This document shows positions 1 to 10,920 of a stretch of DNA of 64,000 nucleotides, in pieces (the first letter of the stretch is position 1; each line of letters opens with the position of its first letter). The translations under genes were made by a program, and so were the position numbers. Origin of the DNA: Timema cristinae (Eukaryota; Arthropoda; Insecta; Phasmatodea; Timematidae); NCBI GenBank assembly GCA_039000515.1, contig JBCFYV010000935.1, forward strand, positions 65,815,109 through 65,879,108, in the 5' to 3' direction. Below the pieces are notes generated by a model. That model was not told the DNA's origin, did not search any database, and saw nothing but the letters and a program-made list of their open reading frames with translations.

Positions 1-425
1 ATGGTAAAGGATGATAGAACACTTATAATAAATATATAGATGGATACATGTATAAGAACATCATAAAGGACCAACACAGGAAATGTTCATTGGGCGCATG
101 TGTGTATATATATATATATTATCTTTTGGTCTTATGAGTTAAATGTATTTTATTTGGAAGAAGGTATATAACTAGTTTGGGAATAGGTGGGTTAGTCCTT
201 TTATTTTACCATTTGGGGATATATCTTCTAGTTTTCCTAGATGTTGTGTTATGTAGATATTTGTCCACCTAGTTCAAATAATATACTCGACAAAAACAGG
301 GAAAATCATTGTAATTGTAATAAAGATGGGTTGAAGTGAAAGCTTAGGTTTTCTTACAAACCTTGAAATGGTCCTGACAAGTGACTTAGACAGGAATGTC
401 TCAAGATTATTAGTCCCCCCTGCAC
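1..425. other. Unassigned AT-rich flank
   Basis: No gene or recognised repeat was seen. A short (TA)n run lies near 103-120. The tandem array begins directly after this stretch. Confidence 0.5.
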
Positions 426-2136
426 TCCCCCATGTTGAGTTGAACAATATACAAACCTGATTGGGTGGCCCATAGTCTCCCCATGTTGAGTTGAACAATA
501 TACAAACCTGATTGGGTGGCCCATAGTCTCTCCCATGTTATTTGAGTTTAACAATATACAAACCTGATTGGGTGGCCCATAGTCTCCCCATGTTATTTGA
601 GTTGAACAATATACAAACCTGATTGGGTGGCCCATAGTCTCCCCATGTTATTTGAGTTGAACAATATACGAACCTGATTGGGTGGCCCATAGTCTCCCCA
701 TGTTATTTGAGTTGAACAATATACGAACCTGATTGGGTGGGCCATAGTCTCCCCATGTTATTTGAGTTGAACAATATACAAACCTGATTGGTTGGCCCAT
801 AGTCTCCCCATGTTGAGTTTAACAATATACAAACCTGATTGGGTGGCCCATAGTCTCCCCATGTTATTTGAGTTAACAATATACAAACCTGATTGGGTGG
901 CCCATAGTCTCCCCATGTTATTTGAGTTGAACAATATACAAACCTGATTGGGTGGCCCATAGTCTACCCATGTTATTTGAGTTGAACAATATACGTAACC
1001 TGATTGGGTGGCCCATAGTCTCCCCATGTTATTTGAGTTGAACAATATACAACCTGATTGGGTGGCCCATAGTCTCCCCATGTTATTTGAGTTGAACAAT
1101 ATACAAACCTGATTGGGTGGCCCATAGTCTCCCCATGTTTGAGTTGAACAATATACAAACTGATGGGTGGCCCATAGTCTCCCCATGTTATTTGAGTTGA
1201 ACAATATACAAACCTGATTGGGTGGCCCATAGTCTCCCCATGTTGATTGAACAATATACAAACCTGATTGGGTGGCCCATAGTCTCCCCATGTTATTTGA
1301 GTTGAACAATATACAAACCTGATTGGGTGGCCCATAGTCTCCCCATGTTGAGTTGAACAATATACAAACCTGATTGGGTGGCCCATAGTCTCCCATGTTG
1401 AGTTGAACAATATACAAACCTGATTGGGTGGCCCATAGTCTCCCCATGTTATTTGAGTTGAACAATATACAAACCTGATTGGGTGGCCCATAGTCTCCCC
1501 ATGTTTTGAGTTGAACAATATACGAACCTGATTGGGTGGCCCATAGTCTCCCCAATGTTATTTGAGTTGAACAATATACAAACCTGATTGGGTGGGCCAT
1601 AGTCTCCCCATGTTATTTGAGTTGAACAATATACAAACCTGATTGGGTGGGCCATAGTCTCCCCATGTTATTTGAGTTGAACAATATACGAACCTGATTG
1701 GGTGGCCATAGTCTCCCCATGTTATTTGAGTTGAACAATATACAAACCTGATTGGGTGGCCATAGTCTCCCCATGTTATTTGAGTTGAACAATATACGAA
1801 CCTGATTGGGTGGCCCATAGTCTCCCCATGTTATTTGAGTTGAACAATATACGAACCTGATTGGGTGGCCCATAGTCTCCCCATGTTATTTGAGTTGAAC
1901 AATATACGAACCTGATTGGGTGGCCCATAGTCTCCCCATGTTATTTGAGAACAATATACGAACCTGATTGGGTGGCCCATAGTCTCCCATTTATTTGAGT
2001 TGAACAATATACGAACCTGATTGGGTGGCCCATAGTCTCCCATTTATTTGAGTTGAACAATATACGAACCTGATTGGGTGGCCCATAGTTCCCAGTTATT
2101 TAGTTGAACAATATACGAACTGATTGGTGGCCATAT
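426..2136. repeat. Minisatellite, 55-bp unit, about 31 copies
   Basis: The array is head-to-tail with a unit of about 55 bp whose core reads TGATTGGGTGGCCCATAG followed by TCTCCCCATG. A 50-bp variant lacks the TTATT after CCATGT and recurs at several places. ATACAAACC and ATACGAACC variants are spatially sorted: the ACAAACC form dominates the first two thirds and the ACGAACC form the last third, as expected for local unit amplification. The units at the right edge decay progressively. Long minus-strand open frames across it are only translations of the repeat. Confidence 0.97.
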
Positions 2137-2138
2137 CT

Positions 2139-2328
2139 TAAGTGTCACCTCACAAGACTATTCTCTCGATTAAAGGAAATTGAGTTTTGAATCCCGGTTG
2201 GGTCTATTGAAGGGGTTTTTCCTAAATAGTTTTCCACTTTTCTTCCATGCAAATGTAGGTACACTTACTCTAATTTCAACCTTCTCATTCTTAACTCATT
2301 AATGTAATTAGTATGTATGTGTGCTTAC
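2139..2328 (+). mobile_element. SINE-C, diverged copy
   Basis: It keeps the B-box-like TTTGAATCCCGG, the downstream TTTTTCCTAAATAGTTTTCC block and the AACTCATTAATGTAATTAG tail found in other C copies. The head is degraded and the end of the tail is missing. Confidence 0.6.
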
Positions 2329-3349
2329 AAAAATATAGGCTCTACGAGTCCTTGACTTTTTAATAGCAGTGATTAGATGAGAATATTCTGGTTACCCAAG
2401 TATAGATATAAAAGGTGGGAAATATATGTAATGAGCAGATACTCACCAAATATATAATAAATATACTTCTAGAATGTAAATAGATTTTAGAAACAACATT
2501 TATTTAATAACAATAAACCAATATAACAAGTTGGTGAACCATTTCATTTCATATGAGTATACATCTTATTTACAATATTTGCAGTAACAATATTCATAAA
2601 TGTGGATTAAAAATAAGTGTCAATCTTATTTAACTATCAAATAACATAAGCATATGACCCAAAACAGGTAATATGACACAGTGCTAGAAAAAAAAACAAA
2701 AAAAACTAAATATGGCATGTAAAACAATAATAAATGCAAATTTAATTAAGAAAGCCAACTAGGAAAAATTGCAACTACAAACTGTAAAACAAACAACTTG
2801 GTATATCAACTACAACACAAATTATGATCCTTCATATAACAATTTTAGTTTCTTGTACAAACACTACCTACAGCTAAAGGACACAGCTAAGGGTATACGC
2901 ATGTCTCCCTCAAATGCAAACTTTTACATGGGACTACTAGAAGAACGCTTTATGCAATCTCGGCCCATCAAATACTCCGTAACGCCGCGCTAAAATGATT
3001 AATTTATTTTTTATTCGACCTCACTCCGAAGCATCCTTGGACATCTTTCTAGATAATCTTAACAATTGCAACCTCTCAAATTTCACCCTCACCTTTTTTT
3101 TGAAAACAACCAAATTCTCACAACTGTACATGATCTGTTCATGACCCAATGATCTAACTCTCCGCAGCTTTTCAAGGCAGAGTAAAATGATACGATACTC
3201 ACGTTGGCTGCACCGATAAAAGTTGAAGACATCCCTCTCACAAAAGACTAGAATTCTGGTCTACACTGAATAAAATAAACCAGTTTCACCCAAAAACCTT
3301 CTTAAGCTCATCCCTATGAGTCTCTTGATAAACGGCCACACAATCTCCA
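2329..3349. other. Intergenic, no supported feature
   Basis: AT-rich unique-looking sequence. Short open frames (for example 2769-2993) have no signal peptide, domain or convincing splice context. Confidence 0.5.
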
Positions 3350-3743
3350 ATCTAGTCCAAGGGTCGGCAATCATTTTGGGGCCCCAATCCGCTTTTACAT
3401 TTATCAAAAGTCCTGCGCTCACTCTTCTTTCACCACTCTACTCTATTTTCTTTTTTTTCCATACAACTTGTATTCATTGCTTAAATTCAATATTTCCTAC
3501 AATACTTATGTCACTGCCTTTATAGGAAATATATAAATAAATAAAATGTAAACTCTATTTACTCTGAAAAGTAGCCATCATACCTTGACAGATTACACTA
3601 TGGCCTCATCTTATAAAGCTGTACCATAGTGGAATAAGCTTGCCTTTTCATGACAATATAATTTTCTTACATGATCACCTGAAAATTGTTACAAGATTGA
3701 TCGGTCGATCGTGATCGACCTTTTGCCGACCCTTGTTCTAGTC
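3350..3743. mobile_element. Non-autonomous hAT element with 8-bp target duplication
   Basis: The element proper spans 3358-3735. It starts CAAGGGTCGGCAA and ends with the inverted TTGCCGACCCTTG, a perfect 13-bp terminal inverted repeat of the type known from Charlie-like hAT transposons. The flanking octamers are ATCTAGTC (3350-3357) and TTCTAGTC (3736-3743), an 8-bp duplication with one mismatch, which is the hAT hallmark. At 378 bp with no transposase it must have been mobilised in trans. Confidence 0.85.
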
Positions 3744-5009
3744 TATCTTAAACTTCCTGACACTTAGAGAATCAGAAAGAAAAAAAAACTACCACCATCG
3801 GATCCACACCCCTGCAGTAGCACCCTCTGCAGCACCTGTGGGATCCACCTACCGGCTACAGCCTTAAACAGAAAAGTAATTAAATTGAAATATAAAATCC
3901 CCGGTCATTACAACTGCAAAACAAATAACTTATGTAAATCAACAACAGTGTAAATCATGTGATGCTGAATATATAGGTCATACAACAGGTTCTCTCAGAC
4001 AATGAACATGATTGTTTCGACACAAACCACAATGATCATTTTGTGTTTGTCTCTTTGCTCTTCCCTCTTTTTTTAATGTAAGTTACAGTCAAAAGAAAAG
4101 GTTGGGGAATTTTTAAATGTTAGGAAATATGATAAAAAAATAAGGAAAAGACAGGGTATTTAAATACGTGACTAATTTTGCACTCAAACAAAAGTGAGTG
4201 ATTTTGTTCCTCTGTGTTAACAAAATGCATTGTTTAGATATAACAATCAACATGAGATGGTTTTATGACACATCTACAAACGGCCACAAATAATACCTAA
4301 AACATTAAATACTGGAAAAATAACTTAAAATAATGGTGTTGCTTAGTAGCTGGTAGGATTGTTTTCCAAAATATGTTATAAATGTAATAAACAACAAATT
4401 GCAATTCATCAAGAAATATTGTAAAACGGTTAATTCGAGAATTTCTTTTAAATGTTGCCTGGAAAACCTGAAAAAGTGAAGGAATTTTATACTGAAAGGT
4501 TTTGTGGCCACCATATGTTTTTGTTAATTTTTGTTTGCAAAGTCAAGAATTCCAAAATATTACTCGATTTGTGTTTAAATGTGAGTGACTACTACTATAG
4601 AGGACAGAAGAAAGGAAGATGATTTCACCTTTGTGCATCGGATTCTTCTTACAATTTTTCCTCTATCTCTATTTGGGCTTTAAAAAAAAATTAAAGTTGC
4701 ACTTATTAGTTTATTTTTATTTGTTTATAAATCTCCCTTGTTATAAAATCATTTAGCCAACAAGCCTAGTCATTATTCAACACTTTATTTGAAGAGACAT
4801 AAAGGAGTCAAATTGATCTGAAGTTGTTAGTAACTTAACAACCATCGGAAAAGGTCAAAGTTACCTTGAACTGACTATACAATGTGAGCTCAAAAATTAA
4901 AACTAAACCCAATTACAATTTTATTTAATCAGATAGTAACCATAAAAATTCACAGAGCAATCTAAAATCGTCTTCTGGCTTAACATAATACTTTATTTCT
5001 TAAATCGAT
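3744..5009. other. Intergenic, no supported feature
   Basis: AT-rich sequence with scattered homopolymers. The small minus-strand frame at 4305-4514 shows no domain and is probably fortuitous. Confidence 0.45.
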
Positions 5010-5092
5010 AAATGACACCCGGACAAAGGAATCAAAACCGGGACCTTTGACTTAGTATACCAATGCTCTAATCACTGAAATATCCAGGAGTC
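5010..5092 (-). mobile_element. SINE-D head fragment (tRNA-like)
   Basis: Read on the minus strand it contains GATTAGAGCATTGG (A-box region) and AAAGGTCCCGG followed by TTTTGATTCC (B-box region). It faces away from the second D head at 5273-5342. Confidence 0.6.
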
Positions 5093-5272
5093 TTACCATG
5101 CCTAGAGTCATCCTTCACTCATATTTTAAGACAGAGTCTGTGATGGACCTGTGAAAATCATCGGCTACATTATAAGTGATCACTTAAGATCACGAACATC
5201 AGCTAACCCAGCCACCTTCGACTCGGAAGGGCTTTATGCTACCAATGGTACAATAACTGTACGGACGCACAT

Positions 5273-5342
5273 ATCCTGGATAGCACAGTAGTTAGAGCAT
5301 TGGTGTACTAAGCCAAAGTTTCCAGGTTCGATTACCGCATCT
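5273..5342 (+). mobile_element. SINE-D head fragment (tRNA-like)
   Basis: AGCACAGTAGTTAGAGCATTGG is the A-box region and CAGGTTCGATTACC the B-box region, with tRNA-like spacing of about 40 bp. No tail was recognised. Confidence 0.6.
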
Positions 5343-5562
5343 AGATATAATTTTTTTTTTAATTTAAAGGATATGATATTTAACTGCGGCTATAACCATA
5401 ACTAACATATATATTTGTTTGGCTATTTAATCCATCATAACATAACATTGTTGTGACACATGATTTACTCATCATAAAGGTTTATTTAAAACTAGTTTGA
5501 AAATTAGAGGTAAATTCTACTTTATTAAAGAAACCTTCTAGAAAGAATATTTTTGTCACCCT

Positions 5563-5757
5563 ATGATTAGAGACTCGCTTCTCCTGTGTAGAACACATGG
5601 TAAAGGTACTAGGTGCTCAAGAAACTCGGCCCCTTTCGCGGCGCCTCGGGTGGGTACGTCCGGACCCCGGGCCGCATCTACAGCTTTGCTGCGAGTCACC
5701 ACCTCAGCAGTACGCTCATATGCGGCATCCTTATTAGATATTATTGATAACTATTAA
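5563..5757. other. GC-rich island with a 64-codon plus-strand open frame
   Basis: Base composition is much richer in C and G than the surroundings, with many CpG. The plus frame is Ala/Ser/Arg-rich and matches nothing I recognise. It could be an exon, a promoter island or a repeat fragment, so no function is proposed. Confidence 0.25.
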
Positions 5758-6047
5758 AATAACACATATGGAGTAAATTGTTCCAAATCGTAGACCAGTC
5801 CGTGCATAAGGTTTTCGCTTGATATATCCGTCCTTTCCAAGGCTGTTCTTATTTTTGAAAGCATTCCTACACCCGCTTCCATATCGGCTTGCTAAGCCTG
5901 TCATAGGTTCACCCTTGCCCCGTTAGCCGTCATTTTCAGGGTTCATTGTCAGTCCTTCATGACTATTGTGGCAGTACCAGGGACAAAGTCCCATCATACT
6001 CGACTCTGACAAGCATTCCCCTACTTTAGCCGTTGCCCGTCTCCCGC

Positions 6048-6126
6048 GACGTGGACGAGGGGTTGGACTTTGAGAGACTGGTGGAAAAACAGGTGGACGG
6101 TTTCTGCTATCTAGGAAGTGACAACA
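6048..6126 (+). pseudogene. Possible LINE reverse-transcriptase remnant
   Basis: One plus-strand frame reads GLDFERLVEKQVDGFCYLGS. It resembles the stretch after the RT catalytic core of RTE-type non-LTR elements, where a V-FCYLGS motif is common. It covers only about 26 codons and lies just downstream of the LRR gene's stop codon on the other strand. Confidence 0.4.
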
Positions 6127-6145
6127 TTTTTAAAATGTTGGTGTA

Positions 6146-7714
6146 CTAAGAACAATTATTTGAAGAAAATCTTGAGATATTTTGACTTATATAGTTATTC
6201 AAATTGTTAAGGAGTAAGGAACCGACCGGAACTGTTGTTTTCGAGTAGACCTGTCTCCTACGATATTCCTCCCTGTGTTCTAGGAGGGGTTCAAGGCTGC
6301 TTGACATGTCCACTCTGCTCTGAGAGGGGTTTTGTTTGGGGAAAGGGTTTCTCGAACCATTGCCATAACCGTGCACTTCTGTGATCATATCATTTCTGGG
6401 ATAAGGTACATACTGGGGGGAATTATATGCAGAGGCTAAGGGGACAGTTGTAGAAGCTGGATAGGATATCTTCCAGCCAGGAACACTGTCGTGATTATTC
6501 GATGGATTCTTAGGGTTGACATACCCTTCCAAATCATAACCACTATCTTGAGAAGAAAATATAGTATTCTCAGGCACAGCAGTCATGTAGTTTACTCTTT
6601 TTTGACCGGTTGCAGTCTCGTGTCCTTGGATTTTATCAAATATGGGATAATCGTAATAATGAACACTTTTATGTGCATTAGATAAATTGTCTCTTCGGTG
6701 GATTTCTGGCATTGGCATTCGCTTTTGTGGTTTAGGTTTTTTTGTCAGTTTTTTTAAGCAGAACGAAATTATACAATAGACAATAACGACTACTATAAAT
6801 GTCAATATACATGTGACAGAACCTATGATAAGAAGCCAGAAATTGTATTTTGCAGCAAATGGAGAATGTTGTGATTCTACATGTGTTGCCGCGGCTACTG
6901 TTTCCGGTGTAGCGATTAGAGCAGAATACATTTTTGTTTCTGCAAGCACAGGATCAATTTCTGTTTCGTCATCATTCATTTGACACATACTAATAATTTC
7001 CTCTTGGGATGCAGTAATATTAATATTAGCTAGATAATATATCGTATCCAAGGTTGCAGCATCACTGCAATCTAAGTACTCGATAGATAATATGAGGGTA
7101 TTTAAGTTTGTCAAAGTTTTGATTGAATCCTTATCGATAGAGGGGATATGGTTCCCAGCTATGTTTAATGACTGTAAGCTCTTTAGTCCGTGAAATGTTC
7201 CTTTGGGAAGAGACGTAATTTGGCAAAAAGATAAGTCCAGTTCTTTTAAAGATGGTGGCAACAGCAATGACGTTCCATCATCAGTTATTGTTAAACTATT
7301 TCTTTTAAGGTATAATACCTCTACATTAATGTTTGATTCAAATAAATTTAATGGTAGTATTTCAATTTCGTTGAAAGACAAGTCCAAATATAGTAATTTT
7401 GAAAGGGTTTTGAAAGTGTCTTCGTGTATAGTTTTGATAGTATTGTACTGCAGTTCAATACTAATTAGTTCTTTTAACCCTTTGAAAGTGTCAGCAGTCA
7501 ATTGTTCTATTTTGTTATTTGAAAAGTCAATAACTTTAAGTGACTTTTCAAGGTTTTCCGGAATTTTAGTCCAGTTGACATCGCTGCAGACTATTGTTGT
7601 ATTGCTCTCTCTGTTGCCGAAGCTGCAGCCTGGTGGACAGTTCATTCCGCTAGAGTTCACCACTGCTGCCAACAAGATGGCTGCCACAAGCTGAAGAAAC
7701 TCTGACTGAGACAT
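6146..7714 (-). CDS. Leucine-rich-repeat type I transmembrane protein
   Basis: The frame encodes 522 residues from the ATG at 7714. The frame is open 34 codons further upstream, but CTTGTTTCAG ends at 7717, two bases before this ATG, so the upstream part is probably intron. The order of elements is a signal peptide (residues 1-22, core LVAAILLAAVV); a cysteine-bearing N-cap (C26, C30, C43); six LRRs at about 59-82, 83-106, 107-130, 131-155, 156-179 and 180-203; a loop with C216 and C244; a single membrane helix at about 292-318; a basic stop-transfer; and a cytoplasmic tail of about 200 residues. N-glycosylation sequons include N38, N47 and N232. The tail has tyrosine motifs such as YDYP, SGYDLEGY and YVPYP that could be phosphorylated. 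This suggests a surface receptor or adhesion protein. Drosophila Windpipe has a comparable layout, but orthology is not shown. The CDS is intronless here. Confidence 0.88.
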   Translation of the reverse strand: MSQSEFLQLVAAILLAAVVNSSGMNCPPGCSFGNRESNTTIVCSDVNWTKIPENLEKSLKVIDFSNNKIEQLTADTFKGLKELISIELQYNTIKTIHEDTFKTLSKLLYLDLSFNEIEILPLNLFESNINVEVLYLKRNSLTITDDGTSLLLPPSLKELDLSFCQITSLPKGTFHGLKSLQSLNIAGNHIPSIDKDSIKTLTNLNTLILSIEYLDCSDAATLDTIYYLANINITASQEEIISMCQMNDDETEIDPVLAETKMYSALIATPETVAAATHVESQHSPFAAKYNFWLLIIGSVTCILTFIVVVIVYCIISFCLKKLTKKPKPQKRMPMPEIHRRDNLSNAHKSVHYYDYPIFDKIQGHETATGQKRVNYMTAVPENTIFSSQDSGYDLEGYVNPKNPSNNHDSVPGWKISYPASTTVPLASAYNSPQYVPYPRNDMITEVHGYGNGSRNPFPKQNPSQSRVDMSSSLEPLLEHREEYRRRQVYSKTTVPVGSLLLNNLNNYISQNISRFSSNNCS

Positions 7715-7730
7715 GTCTGAAACAAGACGG
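7715..7730 (-). promoter_or_regulatory. Putative 3' splice site of a 5'UTR intron
   Basis: On the minus strand the sequence reads CCGTCTTGTTTCAG then AC-ATG. This pyrimidine-rich acceptor immediately before the ATG explains why the true start is at 7714. The non-coding first exon was not located. Confidence 0.6.
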
Positions 7731-7881
7731 CAAATGTTGGCATCACTTCCGATAATGTTGATGAGAAACAGAATGTAATATTTAAATTTTATAAAAATAA
7801 TTTTTAAGTAGCACATTATTAAAATATAACTTTACTTGTTCTTTGTACTTCATTATAATTTTGACTAAGATTTATCATATT

Positions 7882-8092
7882 CACTTCGGTGGCCGCAAGG
7901 TCAAAGGCGTTACTCGCACAATAAATTGGACTGCCGATGATAGGGAGAGTGTGGTTTGACCCCTGTCGAGTGTAATGAGGGTAGTTGGAAATGCGAGTGC
8001 ACTTCCTCTAAATTCAACCTTCATCATCCTTTATCCAATAGTGTAATTAGCGTATAACCCAAATAGGTAGGCAGTAGGACGCAGTAAAAATA
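7882..8092 (+). mobile_element. SINE-C copy upstream of the LRR gene
   Basis: Head CACTTCGGTGGCCGCAAGG, body TTCCTCTAAATTCAACC and tail AGCGTATAACCCAAATAGG are all recognisable. The B box is poorly preserved. Confidence 0.75.
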
Positions 8093-8170
8093 ACTAGGGT
8101 TTATCATGGGTTCCCACAAGAGTGCAAGCAGACATGTTAGATTCCCTTCTTCTGTCCCCCCCCCCCCCCC

Positions 8171-8468
8171 GGTGACCTGGTGGTCTAGGGGTAAGGTGTC
8201 GGACTTCTGTGCTGGCGGCCGGGGTTCAATCCTCGGTCAATGCACAGTTTATCTGATTACCAAACCCTTCCTTCACCTCTGACAAGACGTGTATTAATCA
8301 CAACTTGTGAATGTGGGAATGCCAGGCCTCCGCCGTGGTTCGGATTCCACGTTAAACTGTAGGTCCTTCATTTATCTCACAATCACCCTACCATTACACA
8401 TTAGCTAAGTGCGTATAACCTGAACGGGTAGTAAGACGCGGTGCTATAATAATATAATAATAATATAT
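8171..8468 (+). mobile_element. SINE-A1, full length
   Basis: It begins GGTGACCTGGTGGTCTAGGG. The A box TGGTCTAGGGGTAAGG and B box GGGTTCAATCC are intact, which is the internal RNA polymerase III promoter layout. The middle block is GAATGCCAGGCCTCCGCC, and the 3' module ends GGTAGTAAGACGCGGTGC followed by an AAT-rich tail. A poly-C run precedes it. Confidence 0.92.
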
Positions 8469-8689
8469 TCTGCCCCCCCCTTCCCCACCCCTTATCACTG
8501 GTATAAAGCTCCCACCCCTTATCACTGGGTATAAAGCTGAACCTAGTATAACTCTAATAGTATACAACTTTTAGAAAATACAATTACGTATAATTATTTG
8601 GCCTTTCTAGCTGTTAAATACATTTCTTTCTAAAAAAATTGTACTGTATATTATGATTCACTTAAAAGTTATTATTATTAAGTCCAAAT

Positions 8690-9640
8690 AAAAGGTTTCA
8701 TTTCCTAGACTCTGTTTATTATTACAAACTAGATGGTAACTCTCATTTTCTCATGGAATAACCTTGAGGTTACTTTACATAGGAGACATTTTCCAATTTT
8801 GATCATTTCTCTGCAACTATTTGATTTACAAAATAACTTATTATTGCAAAGTTGTAGTACTATCTTATATATTATTTCTGTTGTCAAATTCCTTTTTCCC
8901 AACTAATACAAAGCCTACAGCGATGAATAAGGTTATTAGTGGATAGGACTTTTTACCGACTTCTGACAAAGCATACTCGGTTTATGTTAAAACACGTTGT
9001 TTGTTTAAAATCTAAGTTGAAAGAAAAATCTGAATTCAAGATGATAGCATTCTGACATCAAATATTGTATGCAAAGAAGTATTGTAAAGTGTAAATATGT
9101 TTACAATAATAAACTCTCTTTGCTAGTATTTTGTGTATACACTTCACTGAGTATTTAATTTCAACAACCCAACAAAAGACTAAATCATTATTTCGAGGGG
9201 AGGGGGGTAGGGAGGGGCAGAAGGTTGAATGTGTGAAAGTTTCACAAGGGTTTACTGGTTAAAGATAAAAATCTTTTATTGCAAATATATTTTTATAAAA
9301 CCGTTAGTTTCTTAGTTATAAGCAAATTTAATATATACTTTTTAATTGAGATCTTTGAAAATGAATTTGATTCTTATTATGCTCTTTGGTAAACAAAGAT
9401 GTTTCTCTTTTCTCAATTTTTCTGTAACAGTGTTCCTAGTTCCTAATGACATAGAATAGGTAACAGTGTACAGTATATTATTTCATTGATGTTTAGTGCA
9501 GTGTTTCTACAACAATGTATAAACCTATTATTTCGTTTCACAATTCTTATGAGTTTTTGGTAGCTGTCTATTTTAAAATAAAAGATGGAGAAAGTTTGTG
9601 GGGTGTACCATACAATTTATTTTCATTATTTTGTGCTAAT
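8690..9640 (+). repeat. Dispersed repeat family K, copy 1 (interrupted)
   Basis: Blocks such as AAGTTGTAGTACTAT, TTTTTATAAAACC, AAACAAAGATGTTTCTC and CAATTTTTCTGTAACAGTG match copies at 26755-27550 and 32225-32825 in the same order. About 390 bp at 8877-9267 has no counterpart in copy 2 and looks like an insertion. Coding capacity and class are unknown. Confidence 0.7.
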
Positions 9641-9831
9641 AATCTTTTTTTATATTCTCTTAATAGTTTTTCAGTGACATCTTGCAGCACATCAGTTGTC
9701 AATCCATGCCCTAGACCACAGCTGCTGAAGCAAGTGACCCAAAGATGATATTTATTGTTGATTGTTTGGCACAGGGGGGTGGCTAATGATCTCTGGTTTA
9801 GGTTAGTAAATGTGTTGGACATACAATACTG

Positions 9832-9890
9832 GGGTAATAACTTGAAACCACACCTATCTTCTTTGAGAAAAGATTGGGAGATAGGTAGAA
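9832..9890. repeat. Direct repeat flanking a LINE remnant, copy 1
   Basis: CTTGAAACCACACCTATC and the following roughly 40 bases recur, with substitutions, at 10289-10350 on the other side of the LINE remnant. Confidence 0.6.
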
Positions 9891-9944
9891 GTTACTATTT
9901 TTACTAAGCATTCTTATGACATGTCCATTCCTTTTGTCAGTGAA

Positions 9945-10288
9945 CTTAGACCGTCAATGCCTCCTGTCCTCTGCCTCCTTCTTCCTTAACTCCTCTTTCC
10001 CTCAACTTGGTATTCTATGATGTCATGCAAAGGACAGTTCCTCCTAAGGATGTGTTTGATCCAGTTTGCTTTGTACCAAAGAATCACATCCAAAATAGTT
10101 CTCTTCTCACCCACTCTTCATTTGTCACCCTGTCTGTCCACCTGATTTTCTAAAGTCTTATCCAGCTCCAATTTCAAAGCTCTCGGAGTATTTCTTTTAT
10201 ATTGTCCTAAGAGTCCAAGTTTCTACTCCGGTGCTGTAGTCATACTTGGTCAGCAGACTTCCCAGGTAGTCTTAACTGCTCTGTTTTC
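9945..10288 (-). pseudogene. LINE (RTE-like) C-terminal remnant
   Basis: Minus-strand frames, broken by stops and frameshifts, read VETWTLRT, then a basic stretch, then WIKHILRRNCPLHDIIEYQ. This is the C-terminal end common in arthropod RTE-type non-LTR retrotransposons, where the family form is WIGHILRRN-LLH. It is clearly dead: there are several in-frame stops and no RT core. Confidence 0.72.
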
Positions 10289-10350
10289 TGGGGCAATGGC
10301 TTGAAACCATACCTATCGTCTTGGAGAATAGACTGGGAGCTATGATTCAA
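10289..10350. repeat. Direct repeat flanking a LINE remnant, copy 2
   Basis: CTTGAAACCATACCTATC matches 9832-9890 with a handful of substitutions. Confidence 0.6.
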
Positions 10351-10689
10351 ATTAATATATCTTCCATCGTCATCAACTAATAACACACTATAAAGTAACA
10401 TGTGTCACCATTCGGGGCTTGGATACCCCTTCCCGATTCTTACATAGCAGGAAGAACATTTAGCCATACTAGTAACTCTGGGTTACGCTTCTCCAACCCT
10501 CGCTTTTTAAATGGTTTACCGGTTTCTTTATTTAAAATACACCCTCATTTTATTCCTTAATAGTCAAAAGTTCAAGCCATTGCTAGCCAATACAGCCTCT
10601 TTTAAATTGAAATACATTTCTACTTTCTCATATGATGAGAGTATTGCAATCCTTAAAATTTTCTAACTAGAAATTTTGATGAAAGTTTC

Positions 10690-10920
10690 CTTTTTATGGC
10701 CCCTCTCCCTATCGCACTCGCCCACCCAAAATTGTAGATTTTTTTTGATCAAACTTTATAATTAGATGTTATACTTCTGGACTTTTTGGATGTTTACCCT
10801 AGCCCTTAAAATAGGGGTATTGTATTTATAATGATTGATTTTTGAAAATTTCTCTAACAATTTGACTTAAAAATATATCTGGGGAGTGTTTGACATGAAA
10901 AATAAAAATATATAATCTAC
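10690..10920 (+). repeat. Dispersed repeat family K, partial copy
   Basis: TATATCTGGGGAGTGTTTGACATG aligns with the TATATCTGGGCGCAGTTTAACATG block of the copy at 32225-32825 (each shown in part). The downstream half is absent. Confidence 0.45.

Noticed and set aside
426..2136. Overlapping minus-strand open frames of up to 280 codons
   Set aside because: They are translations of the 55-bp minisatellite. The same phrases cycle through frames and there is no gene structure.
7203..7694. 163-codon plus-strand frame inside the LRR gene
   Set aside because: Opposite-strand shadow. The minus strand encodes the recognisable LRRs.
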